Shown piece by piece: positions 32,153 to 43,325 of a stretch of 64,000 bases of DNA (its first letter is position 1; each line of letters opens with the position of its first letter). The notes under the pieces were generated by a model. It ran no database searches and had not been told where the DNA came from. It worked only from the letters and a program-made list of their open reading frames with translations. This stretch comes from Brachycybe producta. Taxonomy: Eukaryota > Arthropoda > Diplopoda > Playtdesmida > Andrognathidae. The DNA lies in contig JAUPFP010000033.1 of NCBI GenBank assembly GCA_036925085.1, forward strand, positions 1,472,501-1,536,500. Direction: 5' to 3'. Position numbers and translations under genes: made by a program.

Positions 32153-32425
32153 CAAGTGTTTTACAAATTAGAAGGGTAGCTCAAACTCACAAGGATATAT
32201 TTTCATGTTGATATCTTTCAAAATAAACCTTTTTATAGAAAAGAATTAAGAAATATCATCTGCTTAAATTTGGGCCATTTTCAAGAAACAAAAAAAAGAT
32301 TATTTTGAAAAACAGCAACATGAAAACACCCTTAAGAGGGGGAGCTCCCCTTCTAGTTTTTAAAAACTATTCAAGTTTCATTTCATTCGAGTTGAGAGGC
32401 GTTTTAAACGTTTAAACCATCTTAA
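32153..32425. mobile_element. FoldD copy 6
   Basis: ACAAATTAGAAGGGTAGCTC, GATATCTTTCAAAATAAACC, then GATTATTTTGAAAAACAGCA, CCCCTTCTAGTTTTTAAAAA and GAGAGGCGTTTTAAACGTTT. Both arms are present. Confidence 0.7.
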
Positions 32426-32601
32426 AAGAGTGAAAAGGTGCATTAGAAATTTAAAGAGTAACTGAATTATGTAAAACGGCGATCACACTAGCTATTTTTT
32501 TTCTCTCGCAAGATTCCGTGCAAGAAATAATAAGTAAAATATTGTTTTGAATCTTGCACAGTGAACTTGCAACAAAAAACGAAGATCAGCGTTTTCTGTA
32601 A

Positions 32602-33646
32602 TACCTTGTACACAGTCATGAGTTAAATGAATTCCAATTAAATGAGTTTAGGTGAATTATACGGAATCCAGTTGTAACACCCGGCAACTTGTAATCCCGC
32701 CAAAACCATGGCCTGGGGGGTAAACAACTCTTGCTCGTCCCCTTCCCCTCTCTGACTCACACCTCTGACTCATACCCTAGCACGGAGTGTTACACTTAGG
32801 ACCATGGTCACTTGGACCTGGTTACACCTCGTAGGTGTACACAGGTCCAAGGTATAAAAGGACCATGTTCCTCTTTGTTCCTCATCCTTGTCTTTTGCTC
32901 AACTTTGTTGTATTACGTAGATTCTTATCCATACCACATCATAGGCATGAGGACGCACCTTTGATTAATAACATTTGTCTTTGTAATCTTCACGTTTCTT
33001 TACAAAGATGAATAAAAGTGTTACAATAAGAAACCACGTTGTCTTTATGTTCCGAAACTAATAACTTCTCTTCAGAGGCCGGAGACACCATAAGGTAAAG
33101 AGCGAATGCCGATCCTGATGCAGCTACAACATCTTCTACTGCCGGTAAATATCAACAGGAGGAGATGTATATCAGAGTCGACGGAGAATAGGATGGCCAC
33201 CATCCTTCTGCACAGATTTCACCCCTATGCAGGAGGATGATCGCAATCCATCGCTATCAACTTTCTGTGACTCGAATCTTCTCCGTGCGGGCACCACGCG
33301 ATGCAGAGAAGCGGTGCAGAGAAGAAACGAGTGACAGGAAACGAGTGACAGGAAACAACATCTACAAGTTGGTCAGAAAAATAGAGTCGACGTCAAAAGC
33401 TCACACAGTTAAGGACATGAACCAAATAGAAATTGACTTTTATTATTAATATTTTAAATTGAAATACTAAATCAATATTTTAATGTCAATAGTTTAACTA
33501 TATTATATTTAAGTATTAACTCAATTATTTTCAGATTATTAACTGAATAAATTGAATTCGACATATTGTTTGTTTGTCCTTCACAGGGCTCGGTAGAACA
33601 CGTTTATTATTTAAATGCATTTCAATTATCAGGTGTGTACTAGGTA
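32602..33646 (+). mobile_element. HarbB MITE copy 5, split by an LTR fossil
   Basis: It starts TACCTTGTACACAGTCATGA and ends GTGTGTACTAGGTA. TAA precedes it; the matching right TAA overlaps the end, so the duplication is less clear than in the other four copies. Its ACGGAATCCAGT and TTAAGGACATGAACCAA halves flank the insertion and read continuously in copies 1-3. Confidence 0.85.
32673..33405 (+). mobile_element. Solo-LTR-like fossil
   Basis: The fossil begins TGTAACACCCGGCAACTTG and ends AAAGCTCACA, fitting TG...CA LTR termini. CAGT flanks it at 32669-32672 and 33406-33409, and intact HarbB copies show the empty site. A TATAAAA box (32853) and AATAAA (33011) fit an LTR promoter and poly(A) signal. 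The 8-bp complement GTGTTACA at 33018-33025 could instead mark an inner LTR end, so the LTR may be about 350 bp with extra internal sequence. No gag or pol sequence is visible. The family is an LTR retroelement of unknown class. Confidence 0.7.
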
Positions 33647-33775
33647 AGACGGCATATGCAAGAAACCACTTTTAAATCTTTGCAAGAAGTATTATCTCAT
33701 TCGCAAATGCAATCAATTCAAGGACACATTGCAGTTATAAACCTTGCTTTAAATATTGCCAATGTGATCGACGCG

Positions 33776-34000
33776 TAAGGGTTTTTCATGTTGATATATT
33801 GAAAAATTAATTTTTATGAGTTTTATAAACAATTAGAGCAGACTTTTTTTTAAAAAAAATTTCGTTCAGAAACATAAATTTTTGAAGTTAAGAACATGAC
33901 AACATCTTTGCATGATTCCGTTGCTCTTCTACTTTCTAGAAAACTTTCAGTTTCTTCTTAGTTTTGCTTCTAAAAACGCAGAATAACCAGTATAATTTTG
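33776..34000. mobile_element. FoldD copy 7 (diverged)
   Basis: TTTTTCATGTTGATATATTG on the left; CTCTTCTACTTTCTAGAAAA, TTTTGCTTCTAAAAACGCAG and AATAACCAG on the right. Confidence 0.55.
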
Positions 34001-37000
34001 ATTAACGACTCAATTTAAGAGGGGTTTGTTCCGATTGGCGTTTATTTACGGGACGGGCTAAACGTCTGTATGATGATACTGACTAATCTGTATCATCGTA
34101 GAAAGTGCAACAATTGAGAGAATTTTCAGGCCGATACAGAGTACACTCTGTATCGGTATGAATTTGTCTCTTTCCCTCCCCCCTTTATTTAGTTTTTCGT
34201 TTGTTTAATTTGGCGCTAGATCAGCGCCACCGGTTCTAATCTATCTTAATACCGTTTTAACAAATATTCAGAATTACTGAAGCAAATAAAATCTAGATAA
34301 TATTGGCTTGATGCGCAATGTCTTGTTGTTTTGTGCAGGCTGCACATTCGCTAATAATGCAAATATGCAATGTATAATATGCAAAATACTCAATATGCAT
34401 TATGCAAATATAGAACAGAATTGGTAGTTATGCACATTGACTAGTCAATCTTCAAAATAACTGACTTTCAACTTTGGTGATTACATTTAAATGAAAAAAA
34501 GGAAACCCTATTATATGGGTTACCTTTGTAGCATGTGGTTACCAAAAAAATGACAATTTAGTTCCTTAAATTCTGTACCTACTGTGCTTAACTACATTCT
34601 GCCAGATGCTACTACTGTCTATATATACGTTATTATCTCAGCCTGAGAAAAGAGTTTTCAACCAGAAATTCAAATGAGCCAATTAGATAACGTTTCTGTT
34701 TTGTTTTGCTTTACAATCTTAAGAAACCAAGTCATTCCTGCATATTGGCGTCAAAATCTAACCTCTATTCCTGCTCAAACAGTGATAATTATGTAGATTC
34801 TACACGTATGTATTTTACTGGCCCAGACAGCAAAACGGTTAATGCCGCCTGCACCAGTCGTTCTAGGCGCCTGTGCGCCAAACATTCACTTATACATGTA
34901 TATTCTGCTGAGCGGTGCACATAACATGCGTTTTGTTTAAGAAATGCACTGACACTTCTTCAACTCTTGATTCACCTTTCTTTTTTTACACGTGGCAAAC
35001 TTTTAATTTGCGTCATCGCTATTTCTACACGTGCTCTCTTCACTTATATTGTGTTCAGGGGAAGTTTGTCACGTGCTGATAATTAAGGTTGTTTTGGACG
35101 CTTTTAGAGCTAAAAGGCATTTTATTTCAACTAATTGGTAGTGTAATTTGTTTGCCACACCTATGGAGGTTGCAGGCGCCATCTACCTTGCGTTTACACA
35201 AGTATTTTTCTATGGAGCTCCCTCTTAACACAAGTATTTGATAAATTCTAATTTTTCAATATTTTAAATACTTCAAAACAAAAATTCAAAATTAATGTGT
35301 CACATAAGTAGTAGTTATAATAATAAATATTAGGTGTACCGGGTATGCCAACATGTTGTAATATTGTTTCTTATCCTGATTATTGGCAATGATGATGTAT
35401 TTTTTTTATTCCTTTTGAACAAATTGGCATTTTGAAACTAAGAAAAAAAAATTTGGATATAACAATGTACTGAGAAAAAAAAACCTCTCCATAAAGACTT
35501 TTTTTTGTTGTTGTTGTTTGTTGCAAGAGTTCTAACTAAACATTGAAGTAGTTGGGGTTTTATGAGTAAAGCTCAAATCACAAAACATAATCCAAAACCC
35601 TCAAAAAATCTTTGGTGTTTTTTTTTGTTTCTTCTTTTAGGTACTAAAGGCAATCTTGGTCAATCTATCTGTATACAAGATGGTTTTTTTTGGACACAGA
35701 AGAAGAAAAAAAAAGCCACAAAGCTTTTTTTTTTCTCTCTTTGGTAAAAAAACAAACAACAAAATATATTCTGAGGGTTCAAAAATATGTGTTCTAATAA
35801 TGTGGCAAAATATTTTTGTAACCAGAAAAAAAACCACAGCAGCAACAGCAAGCCAAGAAAACAAAACAAAAACAAAGATACAGAAAAGACAATCGGATTA
35901 TCACCAATTTCGAAAGAAACCTCTCCCCCTCCCCACCCCCCCAAAAAAAACATTGTCTATAACACTAGATAGCGCTTAGACAAGAGACTAGAAAGAGGCA
36001 CACACAAAAAAAAACACCTAGAAGACAAGCAATCTGTTATTGTTTGTCGAATTCGAACCCAAAAAAACTAATAGCAGCTTTTCTTTTTTTTTTTGCTATT
36101 GTCAGCCCCCCCCCTTTCCACCTCCTCCTTCTTCCTTTTATAGTAGATTGCCATCATAAAAACCGCAGGCTATATAAGATTGAAAGACACCAAGGAGAAG
36201 AAAAAAATTGCACACACATTTTCACCACAAACACCTTTGAAGAAGAAGAAGATGAAGAAAAAAGACCCTGAGCAACCACTATAGGATTACGTTATGAAAC
36301 AAGAATGAAAATTTGTATTCAAACCAACAAACATCATCTTCATGCTCATAAAAAATGAAAGCCAAAGTCAAATTTTGTAATGATGAGACTATGGTTGTTT
36401 TTTTTTGTTGTTAGCGTCTCATAACCAAAGGTGGCGCTATCTTACAACATCCATCCTAGCATAAAAAATTATATATAAATATGAAATTTCATGTTACAAT
36501 GAAGTGCTATAAATTTAATATTGGTTTGAGCATTGCAAAATAGCATCTCCAATAGGTGCATTCGCAGTCATCTACTTAAAACACGTGGTGCAATAAAAGT
36601 CTTCCGATTGGTGTTGTCAAAAAATAACTGGTTAATCTCTGGCCCAATTCAATGATACCAATTTCAAAGTAGTCTTCTTGTGGATTGATACACCAAAGCC
36701 AGTGCTATTCTGACTTTCAAAAGGGCTCCCGGAAGTCCTTTTGGGCAACCCTGTTGAGAATGCTCGTGCTTTAATGATTTTCAATGTTGGAAACAGGAAC
36801 AAAGATGAATACAGCGAGGCCTGGTGAATCTGGAGGGTGGGGACATTTTGGGGGAGTCAGAAATTGTCAAACAAACGAGGCAGTTTGCTTCAGCATACTT
36901 TTTTTTTCTTCAAAAATTCATGGGTTTCCAAAAAAAAACCTGATGTACTCCAGTCTTCATACCTCACTCCAAGCGACTTTTTCCTGTTTTCAATTTAAAC

Positions 37001-37235
37001 AAAAACCAAACACATACCGCATTAAATGGCTATACCAAATATTACATCATCTTAATCTCAGTTTTTTTATATAGGAAATGTGTATTAATGGAGATGTTGG
37101 CGCCATCTACTTGTTATTTTCTTAAACTTACCACATGCCTATAGGCTCTTAAAGTACAAACTGTGATTTTCCTTTTGTCATTGTTATATTTTGTGATTTT
37201 CACAATGTATTTTGCATAACTGTTGAACATCTGTC
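34001..37235. other. Long unique stretch, no gene seen
   Basis: The most repeat-poor part of the window. It holds a single GTTTAATTTGGCGCT unit near 34204, a short dispersed ACTAGTCAATCTTC word near 34440, A/T-rich tracts at 35450-35980, a poly-C run at 36105, and slightly richer blocks at 34790-34930 and 36600-36870. Several small frames (34706-34924, 35656-35979, 36784-37074) lack any recognisable domain. A low-expression exon here cannot be excluded. Confidence 0.4.
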
Positions 37236-37239
37236 ACAG

Positions 37240-37395
37240 GCCTACATTTAGTAGAATTAAAATTTCAAAATTATGTGCAGAGTTCCAATACAAAAAAAAA
37301 TGCCTGTTTTATTCAATATTCTTGAACTGCGATTTTTTTTATGTTGAAACCCTGTTCAGAGGATTCAAGTTGAAGTTTCAAGTGTCAAGTTTCCA
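37240..37395. mobile_element. FoldS foldback copy 3
   Basis: GTTGAAACCCTGTTCAGAGG then ATTCAAGTTGAAGTTTCAAG forms the right arm. The left arm is weaker (AGAGTTCCAATAC). Confidence 0.5.
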
Positions 37396-37914
37396 TCTAA
37401 CTGAATTTGGAATATAAATCTACCGAAAATATATTTTACTCGATAGCCTTAAATAAAACATTAAATAATGAATAGTAACGCAATTTAAATGCAAATTTTG
37501 ATAAACTTAAAAGTCAAATTAAACAATTATTTTAAGAGTCATTTAATTTTAAACTTAATTTTGTCTTCACATGTACTCTCATTAAAAATATATACACCTT
37601 CAACATTAAAAGGTGTTACACGGGTTCCCTTATTTTATCCCATCCCCTCCTCCTCCTCCTTTACTTCTCACCAAATAATTAGGTGCAATCTTTTAATAAA
37701 TAGCCAATTGCACCCAACACTCAAAAAAGATAAAACAATTTCCCTTTCAGCCATCAACTTAAATGAGAATCAAGTTCATTCAGGATGTGCTAAGAAAGAA
37801 GGAGAAGAAAAAAAAAGGTGTATTTTTTCAGCGTGGAAAATTAGTCACTCTACAGAATCACTAGTCAATGTGCACAACCAGCAATTCGAAAGTACACTGT
37901 AAATCTGGACTTTA
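37396..37914. other. AT-rich unique DNA
   Basis: The 137-codon frame at 37489-37902 is the longest here. It has no recognisable domain and is rich in serine, leucine and lysine. I do not call it. Confidence 0.4.
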
Positions 37915-37924
37915 AGGTGATTTT

Positions 37925-38235
37925 AAAGTGCAGCTGCACTTTGAAGTGTGGTTTACATTGTCTTTCGTAAACAAAATTTAAGAAAAATTTGAAAAGTGTT
38001 TTAGAAAATAGAAGGGTAAATCGATCACTTAGGGAGTATATTATGCATATTGATATCTTTCGAAATAAACTTTTTTTTATATCAGTTTTAAACTGATCCA
38101 GTTTTTCTTTTAAAAGTTTATTTAGAAAGACATCAACCTGAAAATTAACTAAGTCATAATTTAGTTACCGTTCTAGCTTCTCCTTAATGCTGCTTTCGAA
38201 ATACAGAATAACAAAAGTTTGAAAATTATCTATAA
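37925..38235. mobile_element. FoldD copy 8
   Basis: GTGTTTTAGAAAATAGAAGG, TTGATATCTTTCGAAATAAA, then TTTATTTAGAAAGACATCAA and ACCGTTCTAGCTTCTCCTTA. Both arms are present. Confidence 0.7.
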
Positions 38236-38345
38236 TTAGCATTTTATGCCAATTCGTAGAATTCACTGGCAAAAAAAAACACTGAGATGGGGGTCTTTAA
38301 TGTATTCTGCAAATGTTTTAAAAACGCCATCAATTGCGCGTATTT

Positions 38346-38552
38346 TGCGTTCACAAACGAGCAACGTTTAGTGGTCGAGTTGGACTGCAAAAGTGGCTGA
38401 AACCAATCACTAGAGTCGACTGTCAGCAGTTGTGAAGTGTTCCTAGTGTAAATGAATGAACTGAAAAAAGTGGTCGTTCAGCCACACGCCTACATATGTT
38501 TTACAGTCTATCTCTGACCACTAAAAGTCGCTCGTCTGTGAACGCCCTTAAT
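38346..38552. mobile_element. FoldG-class foldback (GCGTTCACAAACGAGC)
   Basis: It starts GCGTTCACAAACGAGCAACG then TTTAGTGGTCGAG, and ends CTGACCACTAAAAGTCGCTC followed by GTCTGTGAACGCCCTTAA. The ends are complementary, and the centre has TGAATGAACTGAAAAAAGTG. Confidence 0.75.
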
Positions 38553-38554
38553 AG

Positions 38555-39190
38555 AGGTTTTTGTACTTTGTGTAGTAAATGTACAGAATAACTGATTTTT
38601 CACTTTGGCAGTAGTGTAATCTATAAAATGCCAATGAACTCTCTCCAAAAGAGATTTAAAAAAAAGAGTTGCGGCGTTTTTTCTTCTTCTTCTTCTAGAG
38701 TTGTTGCAAGAATTGCAGTCAGAAGCAAACACACACCCTTACAGGTCATTACAGAAAAATCACGAATGACGGACTGAAACGACGACTTGATCCATCAGAA
38801 AAGAGTCTTGAGAACAACAGCAACAACAACAACTTTTGAAAGAACAAAGTGATTGTCCTGGCTTGAAGCAAAATGAAGAAGAAGAAAAAAAAAAAGAACA
38901 GAAAAATGTTGTCGGCTTTCCAACTCTGTGATTACGACTGACAATAATTAACAGAAAGGTGTCTATGGGTTAGTCGACCGGACGAATCCCTTCTTCTATT
39001 TTTTTTTGTTGTTGTTCTGAAGTGGTTGGTGCGTGTCTGTCGAGCATGGCATATTAATGAGATTGGCGTGCGCCCTCTCACTTTTTTTTCAAGTGTGACC
39101 CCCATCAACTTGCTACTATTCCATTTCAAAGTTTTCCCAATTTGCCGCTTTCATTCTCATTTGCAAACCAAATTGGCTCTAGAGCTGATT
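38555..39190. other. AT-rich unique DNA
   Basis: ACAGAATAACTGATTTTTCA near 38580 is another short dispersed repeat. A CAA run lies near 38818. No gene is seen. Confidence 0.4.
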
Positions 39191-39219
39191 GCCGTTGTAC
39201 TGAGTTGAATTGAATTGAA

Positions 39220-39420
39220 TTCTGACTTGTCAATCCTGGCTTTTCAAAATACAATCCAGTTGTTACTTGAATACTTTGGTTTATATTTTTTGGAATATGA
39301 CAATGCATTTCGCATGCTGCAATTCTAGGTTTGTTCCTCTGTTACGAGCCTTCTTGGTTGCTTGCAAAGTAATTTTTCAAATTTAAATTCAATAACAAGA
39401 ATTGACCGTGTATGGGATTT
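39220..39420 (+). mobile_element. FoldM word plus LINE 3' tail fragment
   Basis: TGTCAATCCTGGCTTTTCAA is a FoldM end. It is followed by TATGACAATGCATTTCGCAT, TGTTCCTCTGTTACGAGCCT and TCTTGGTTGCTTGCA, which match the LINE tail at 52210-52300. Confidence 0.55.
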
Positions 39421-39439
39421 TGCATAAGATTGTTTATGA

Positions 39440-39560
39440 ACAGCTGATTTTTCGAAGACTCTTGATTATTCTGTGAATTTGTCTTTCAGAAGAGTATATA
39501 AAACTTGAAGAATTAGAAACTAGAAAGCTAGTTCAATCACTTAAGGGTATTATCATTTCA
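39440..39560 (+). mobile_element. FoldD left-arm fragment
   Basis: CGAAGACTCTTGATTATTCT, then GAAACTAGAAAGCTAGTTCA and ATCACTTAAGGGTATTATCA. Only one arm is present. Confidence 0.6.
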
Positions 39561-40485
39561 CAAGGGGTATTCACCGACCTAGGAATTTGTAACCAAGTAC
39601 GTGTCTGAGAATGGATAGAGTCGGAGATATAGAGCGGCGAATTGAGAATTCAGCGAAATGGCATCGGTGACCTTTTTTGGACATCACAGAATTTGGACAT
39701 TCAACAAACACACTCAAGTTGTCATTGAAATCAAGCACAGAATAGTAAATTTTATCTTTGCCTATAAAAAAAACCCTACCATACACTTTATATACTTTAA
39801 CAATTTGTACTAATTCATTATTTGCTTTTCACTCGAATTTTGAATCATAATTGACAATGTGTGGCTTCATTCGAGAATGACTAAATTAGTAGGCCTACAG
39901 CTTACTCTAAGAAAATGATATAGGCAGGGTAGGTAGGCCGTTTGAAAACTTCAGCAAGTTTGTTTGAAAATAACTAAAACTGCCAAAAAAAAAAAGGTGC
40001 AACTCTAATCCGACATTGTGGCTTCATTCCAGTATAACAAATACGTGACGCTACGCGTCAAACTTTTGCAGTCGAATGGAGTAACTTCACACGAGTAACT
40101 GTGTGGCCCGGGGGGAGGGGTGACGCGGGGTGCTTCACACGGACCATCGTTGAAAACAATGGAATACAAATGTTTCAGCACTTCATGATGTATTTTAAAA
40201 GGAAACGTTGAATATGGCACTGAATATATTACGATGAAAATTGATTAGTAGGACTCAAATTTGTATGTAATTATGCTTTTTCAAATCAACAAGGCTTGTT
40301 AGAGGCTAGATATCTGGTTACTATCAGTTGTCAACTAGAGAGTTCTAGTCTCTAACCAGTGTTTTTGATTGAAAAAAATCATAATTGTTGGTTGATCTAA
40401 ACGGAATTGTTACTTCACAATTGGTCACTGAGCCACAAAGTGTGAAACATTTGCTGGACATTACATAAAAATCCGAGCTTTATTG
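39561..40485. other. AT-rich unique DNA
   Basis: A locally GC-rich GCCCGGGGGGAGGGGTGACG lies near 40106. The duplicated word GTGGCTTCATTC occurs near 39861 and 40018. No gene is seen. Confidence 0.4.
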
Positions 40486-40487
40486 AT

Positions 40488-40560
40488 TACCGTGGAAATC
40501 GTTTAACACGAAATGGACGGCACAAAATATTTTTTCGTGTTAAAAGGAAACAATTTGTAT
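40488..40560 (+). mobile_element. pogo-like terminal fragment
   Basis: TACCGTGGAAATCGTTTAAC then ACGAAATGGACGG resembles the 56650 element start (CAGTGAAAACCGTTTAACAC). Complementary ends with TTTCGTGTTAAACGGTA occur near 43479. The relation between these pieces is unclear. Confidence 0.5.
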
Positions 40561-40609
40561 ACTTGTCTCTAAAGGTTGAATCGCGGTCGCTCCTAAAGAA
40601 TTTCACCTG

Positions 40610-41370
40610 AAGAGGCTACATCGCAAAATTACTTCCAAAAATCTCCGCAAAGGGCACTAGCATCGTTTTTCTATTGAGCCCATAGACCCGATGTTAAAGA
40701 AGAAACGTTGATTTTTAAAATACACATTTAAAGTTGTCCTATTTTGATTGTTAAAAGTGCAATGTGCACCTTAAATATATGTTCATCTAGTGAGAGATCG
40801 TCAAAAAATTGGTAAATGTTCTTCAATTTTTAAAAACTATTTCAAAATCGCGAATTTCTAACTCTTTATGTTAAACTCCATTCAGTGCGCGCTCATAAGC
40901 AAAAAAACATCCATTAAAATGCTCGTAAAAATACCTAAAAATAATTTTAAAAAACCACAGTGTAGCCAACACATTGGTGCATGTGCTAATTTTTTTCTGG
41001 TTATTTAAAATTATTTTCACGTATATTTACAAGCATTTGAATGGATTTTTTTCTTATTTGGGCGTACTCAATGGAGTTTAACATAAAGAGTTACAAATTC
41101 GCGATTTTGAAATATATTTAAAAAATAGAAGGACACTTACCAATTTTTTGTTATTCTATCACTCGATCAGCATATATTTAAGGTGTACGTTCCACTTTGA
41201 AAACTTCATATTGGACAACTTTAAATATAAAAAATAAATATTGCCGCGACTGTGTATTTTAAAACTTAATGTTTTCTCTTTAATATTGGGTCTATGGGCT
41301 CAATAGAAAAACGATGCTAGCGCTTTTTTGCGGAGATTGTTCGAAGTCATTCTGTGATGTAGCCTCTTAA
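40610..41370. repeat. Imperfect palindrome of about 760 bp
   Basis: Left arm words AGAGGCTACATCGCAAAATT, CTAGCATCGTTTTTCTATTG, AGCCCATAGACCCGA and TCGCGAATTTCTAACTCTTT. Each reappears complemented in reverse order on the right: ACAAATTCGCGA, GGGTCTATGGGCTCAATAGA, AAACGATGCTAGCGC and GATGTAGCCTCTT. The centre is near 40985. It is probably a large foldback transposon. It is non-coding. Confidence 0.85.
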
Positions 41371-42110
41371 AGACATATATCGAAATAAAAAATACTTTCA
41401 GTATCATTTACAGTACAATATTATAAATTTCTAACAAACTTTGAATTCTGTTTTTTTTTTACCAAAATAATAAATAACTAAAAATAGTTTTCCTATAACT
41501 TAACTTTAAGGTTCATACTGAATTCGGATAGGATTTAATATAAAGTCAAAGTAGAATTGAAAACCAATATGAGTAAAGTGTTTACAGAACTGTTGAAAAA
41601 GCATAAATTTCCCAAATTAATCTCAAAAAGCAAGAAGAGAAGGAAGAAAAAAATCAACTAGCAAAATATGAAAAGTGCTTTTTTTGAAAAAAAAAAAAAG
41701 AAGCATCTTTCCCATTCACCATTTCAAATATAAATGATTTCATCTGTCGGATTTGTTATTTAGAAGCGTAAAATGTGCGTGTTTTCTCAATAAAAGTGTT
41801 TGTATTATACAGAAAATACAAATAAAAGACAACCAAAGTGAAAAAAAAAAATGTTCTCAATTTGATTGCTTTACACGCAACATCTCTCTCTCTCTCTCTC
41901 TCTCCTTCATTCCATCTCGTCTCTCTTAAATGCTCGAGAAATTTAGAAATTGAAAGCCGTCAAAATTTTCATTGTCAGATTGTCAGTTTTATAATTATAT
42001 CAACAGAAAAATATACAAGAAATGATGATATATTCAAAATAAAATCTAACAAAAAAAATGGAGGTTGGTTGTTTCCTAAGAAAATCATTCTTTTCTCTAT
42101 AAACAATGAA
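41371..42110. other. AT-rich unique DNA
   Basis: A CT run lies at 41884-41903. The 184-codon frame from 41838 crosses this run and PalA copy 5, so it is an artefact. Confidence 0.6.
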
Positions 42111-42123
42111 AGCTGTTTAATAC

Positions 42124-42330
42124 ACAGGGAATTAGAAATAGGGACGAACAAAAGTTGGTTCCGCCCTTTTTATGACGACTGGCAACTTCTAATTGGTTTG
42201 TTGTGTGGTTCGACGTTGAAAAGGGCGGAGCATGTGATGGCAGACTACATAACCAACCAATTAGAAGTTTGCGTACGTCATAAAAAAGGGCGGAGCCAAC
42301 TTCTGTCCATCCCGATTTCTAATTACCTGT
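42124..42330 (+). mobile_element. PalA MITE copy 5 with exact 9-bp duplication
   Basis: It runs from ACAGGGAATTAGAAATAGGG to CCCGATTTCTAATTACCTGT. GTTTAATAC is exactly repeated at 42115-42123 and 42331-42339. The CRE-like core is changed to TGATGGCA in this copy. Confidence 0.95.
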
Positions 42331-42337
42331 GTTTAAT

Positions 42338-42876
42338 ACGGAGCCCTGTCGAGGACATGGAATATTTTTTTTATCTTGTGCGGACGACTTAGTATCTCGT
42401 TCGGATAAGATAATATGTCGTCCGGACGAGATACTAAGTCGTCCGGACGGATGAATAGTTGGGTAACAATAAAACCTGAAACAAAATGCATATAGAATTG
42501 GATGAACACTGTACTAACAACAGGCAATTAGAAAACGGGATAAACAGACGTTTGCTCCACCCTTTTTATGACGTCACATGCCCCACACAACAAACCAATT
42601 AGAAGTTGCGTTCGTCATAAAAAGGGCGGAGCAAACGTCTGTTTATTAAATTCAATTAAATTCCTTTTTTAAATTCAATCACGTGATTTTTTTAATGTAA
42701 CACCATCTAATCCTGGATATAAACAAAAAAGTATAGCGTTCTCTCCGAATCCAAATGCAGTCATTCTGTTTTGGGGTTTAGAGTTACCCTACAATGTTCA
42801 TCCTTTTATCCAGACCCGACTTAGTATCTCGTCTGAACGAAAAAAAAATATTCCATGTCCTTAACAGGACTCTGTA
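42338..42876. mobile_element. Foldback with CCCTGTCGAGGACATGG ends
   Basis: The left end ACGGAGCCCTGTCGAGGACA then TGGAATATTTTTTTT faces the right end AAAAATATTCCATGTCCTTA followed by ACAGGACTCTGT. Inner GACTTAGTATCTCGT words occur on both sides. A local hairpin GCGGACGACTTAGTATCTCG with its complement lies at 42381-42449. PalA copy 6 is nested inside. Confidence 0.7.
42520..42646. mobile_element. PalA MITE copy 6 (truncated)
   Basis: The left end ACAGGCAATTAGAAAACGGG is intact. The right arm stops after GGGCGGAGCAAACGTCTGTT and TAT, without the CCTGT end, and the middle is shortened. TGACGTCA is at 42569-42576. Confidence 0.85.
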
Positions 42877-42877
42877 G

Positions 42878-43325
42878 TTTAAGGCCTGAAGCACACATGC
42901 AATTTTTGGACGTGCGGCGTCGCTGCAATTACTGTCTAAGATACTAGAAGTTAGGCAATGCACACATACCTCCGTTGCCGCAGTGACGTCGCACGTCCAA
43001 TTTGCGTGCATTTTGTTCTACATCCAAACTGTTCAAAATTTAATTCCGCCATTTTGTTTTGTTGCAAATAATCGCATGTTGTGCACTGATCAATAAACAA
43101 CAATGTATACTACGAGACCGGATTTGCGTGTGCGGCGCCACTGCGGTGCTGTGGGGAACGGCGGCACAAAATGTACGCAAATTGGACGTGCGGCGCCGCT
43201 GCGTGCACGGAGGTATGTGTGCATTTGCCCAATATATTCATATAACTTTTAGTATCTCAGACCGTAATTGCGGTACTGCAACGACGCCGCACGTTAAAAA
43301 AAACGCATGTGTGCATCGGGCCTAA
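42878..43325. mobile_element. GC-rich foldback (GGACGTGCGGCGTCGC)
   Basis: The left end TTAAGGCCTGAAGCACACAT then GCAATTTTTGGACGTGCGGC. The right end has CGACGCCGCACGTT and GCATGTGTGCATCGGGCCTA. Inner arms GCACACATACCTCCGT and ACGGAGGTATGTGTGC, and ACGTCCAATTTGCGTG with CGCAAATTGGACGT, also pair. The class resembles FoldG. High CpG content contrasts with its flanks. The open frames in it are artefacts. Confidence 0.8.

Larger units (their letters stand above)
32475..33775. mobile_element. FoldN copy 2, host of HarbB and an LTR fossil
   Basis: The left part has ACGGCGATCACACTAGC, TCTCGCAAGATTCCGTGCAA and CTTGCAACAAAAAACGAAGA. The right part has TGCAAGAAACCACTTTTAAA and TTGCCAATGTGATCGACGCG. 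The ends match copy 1. HarbB copy 5 lies between the halves. Confidence 0.6.

Noticed and set aside
33237-33449. 70-codon open frame
   Set aside because: It runs from the LTR-like fossil into HarbB, so it is not a gene.
37489-37902. 137-codon open frame
   Set aside because: No recognisable domain, low-complexity composition and no supporting context; length is unremarkable for random sequence over 64 kb.
41838-42392. 184-codon open frame
   Set aside because: It crosses a CT microsatellite and PalA copy 5; the PalA part gives similar peptides in other copies (19825-20076).
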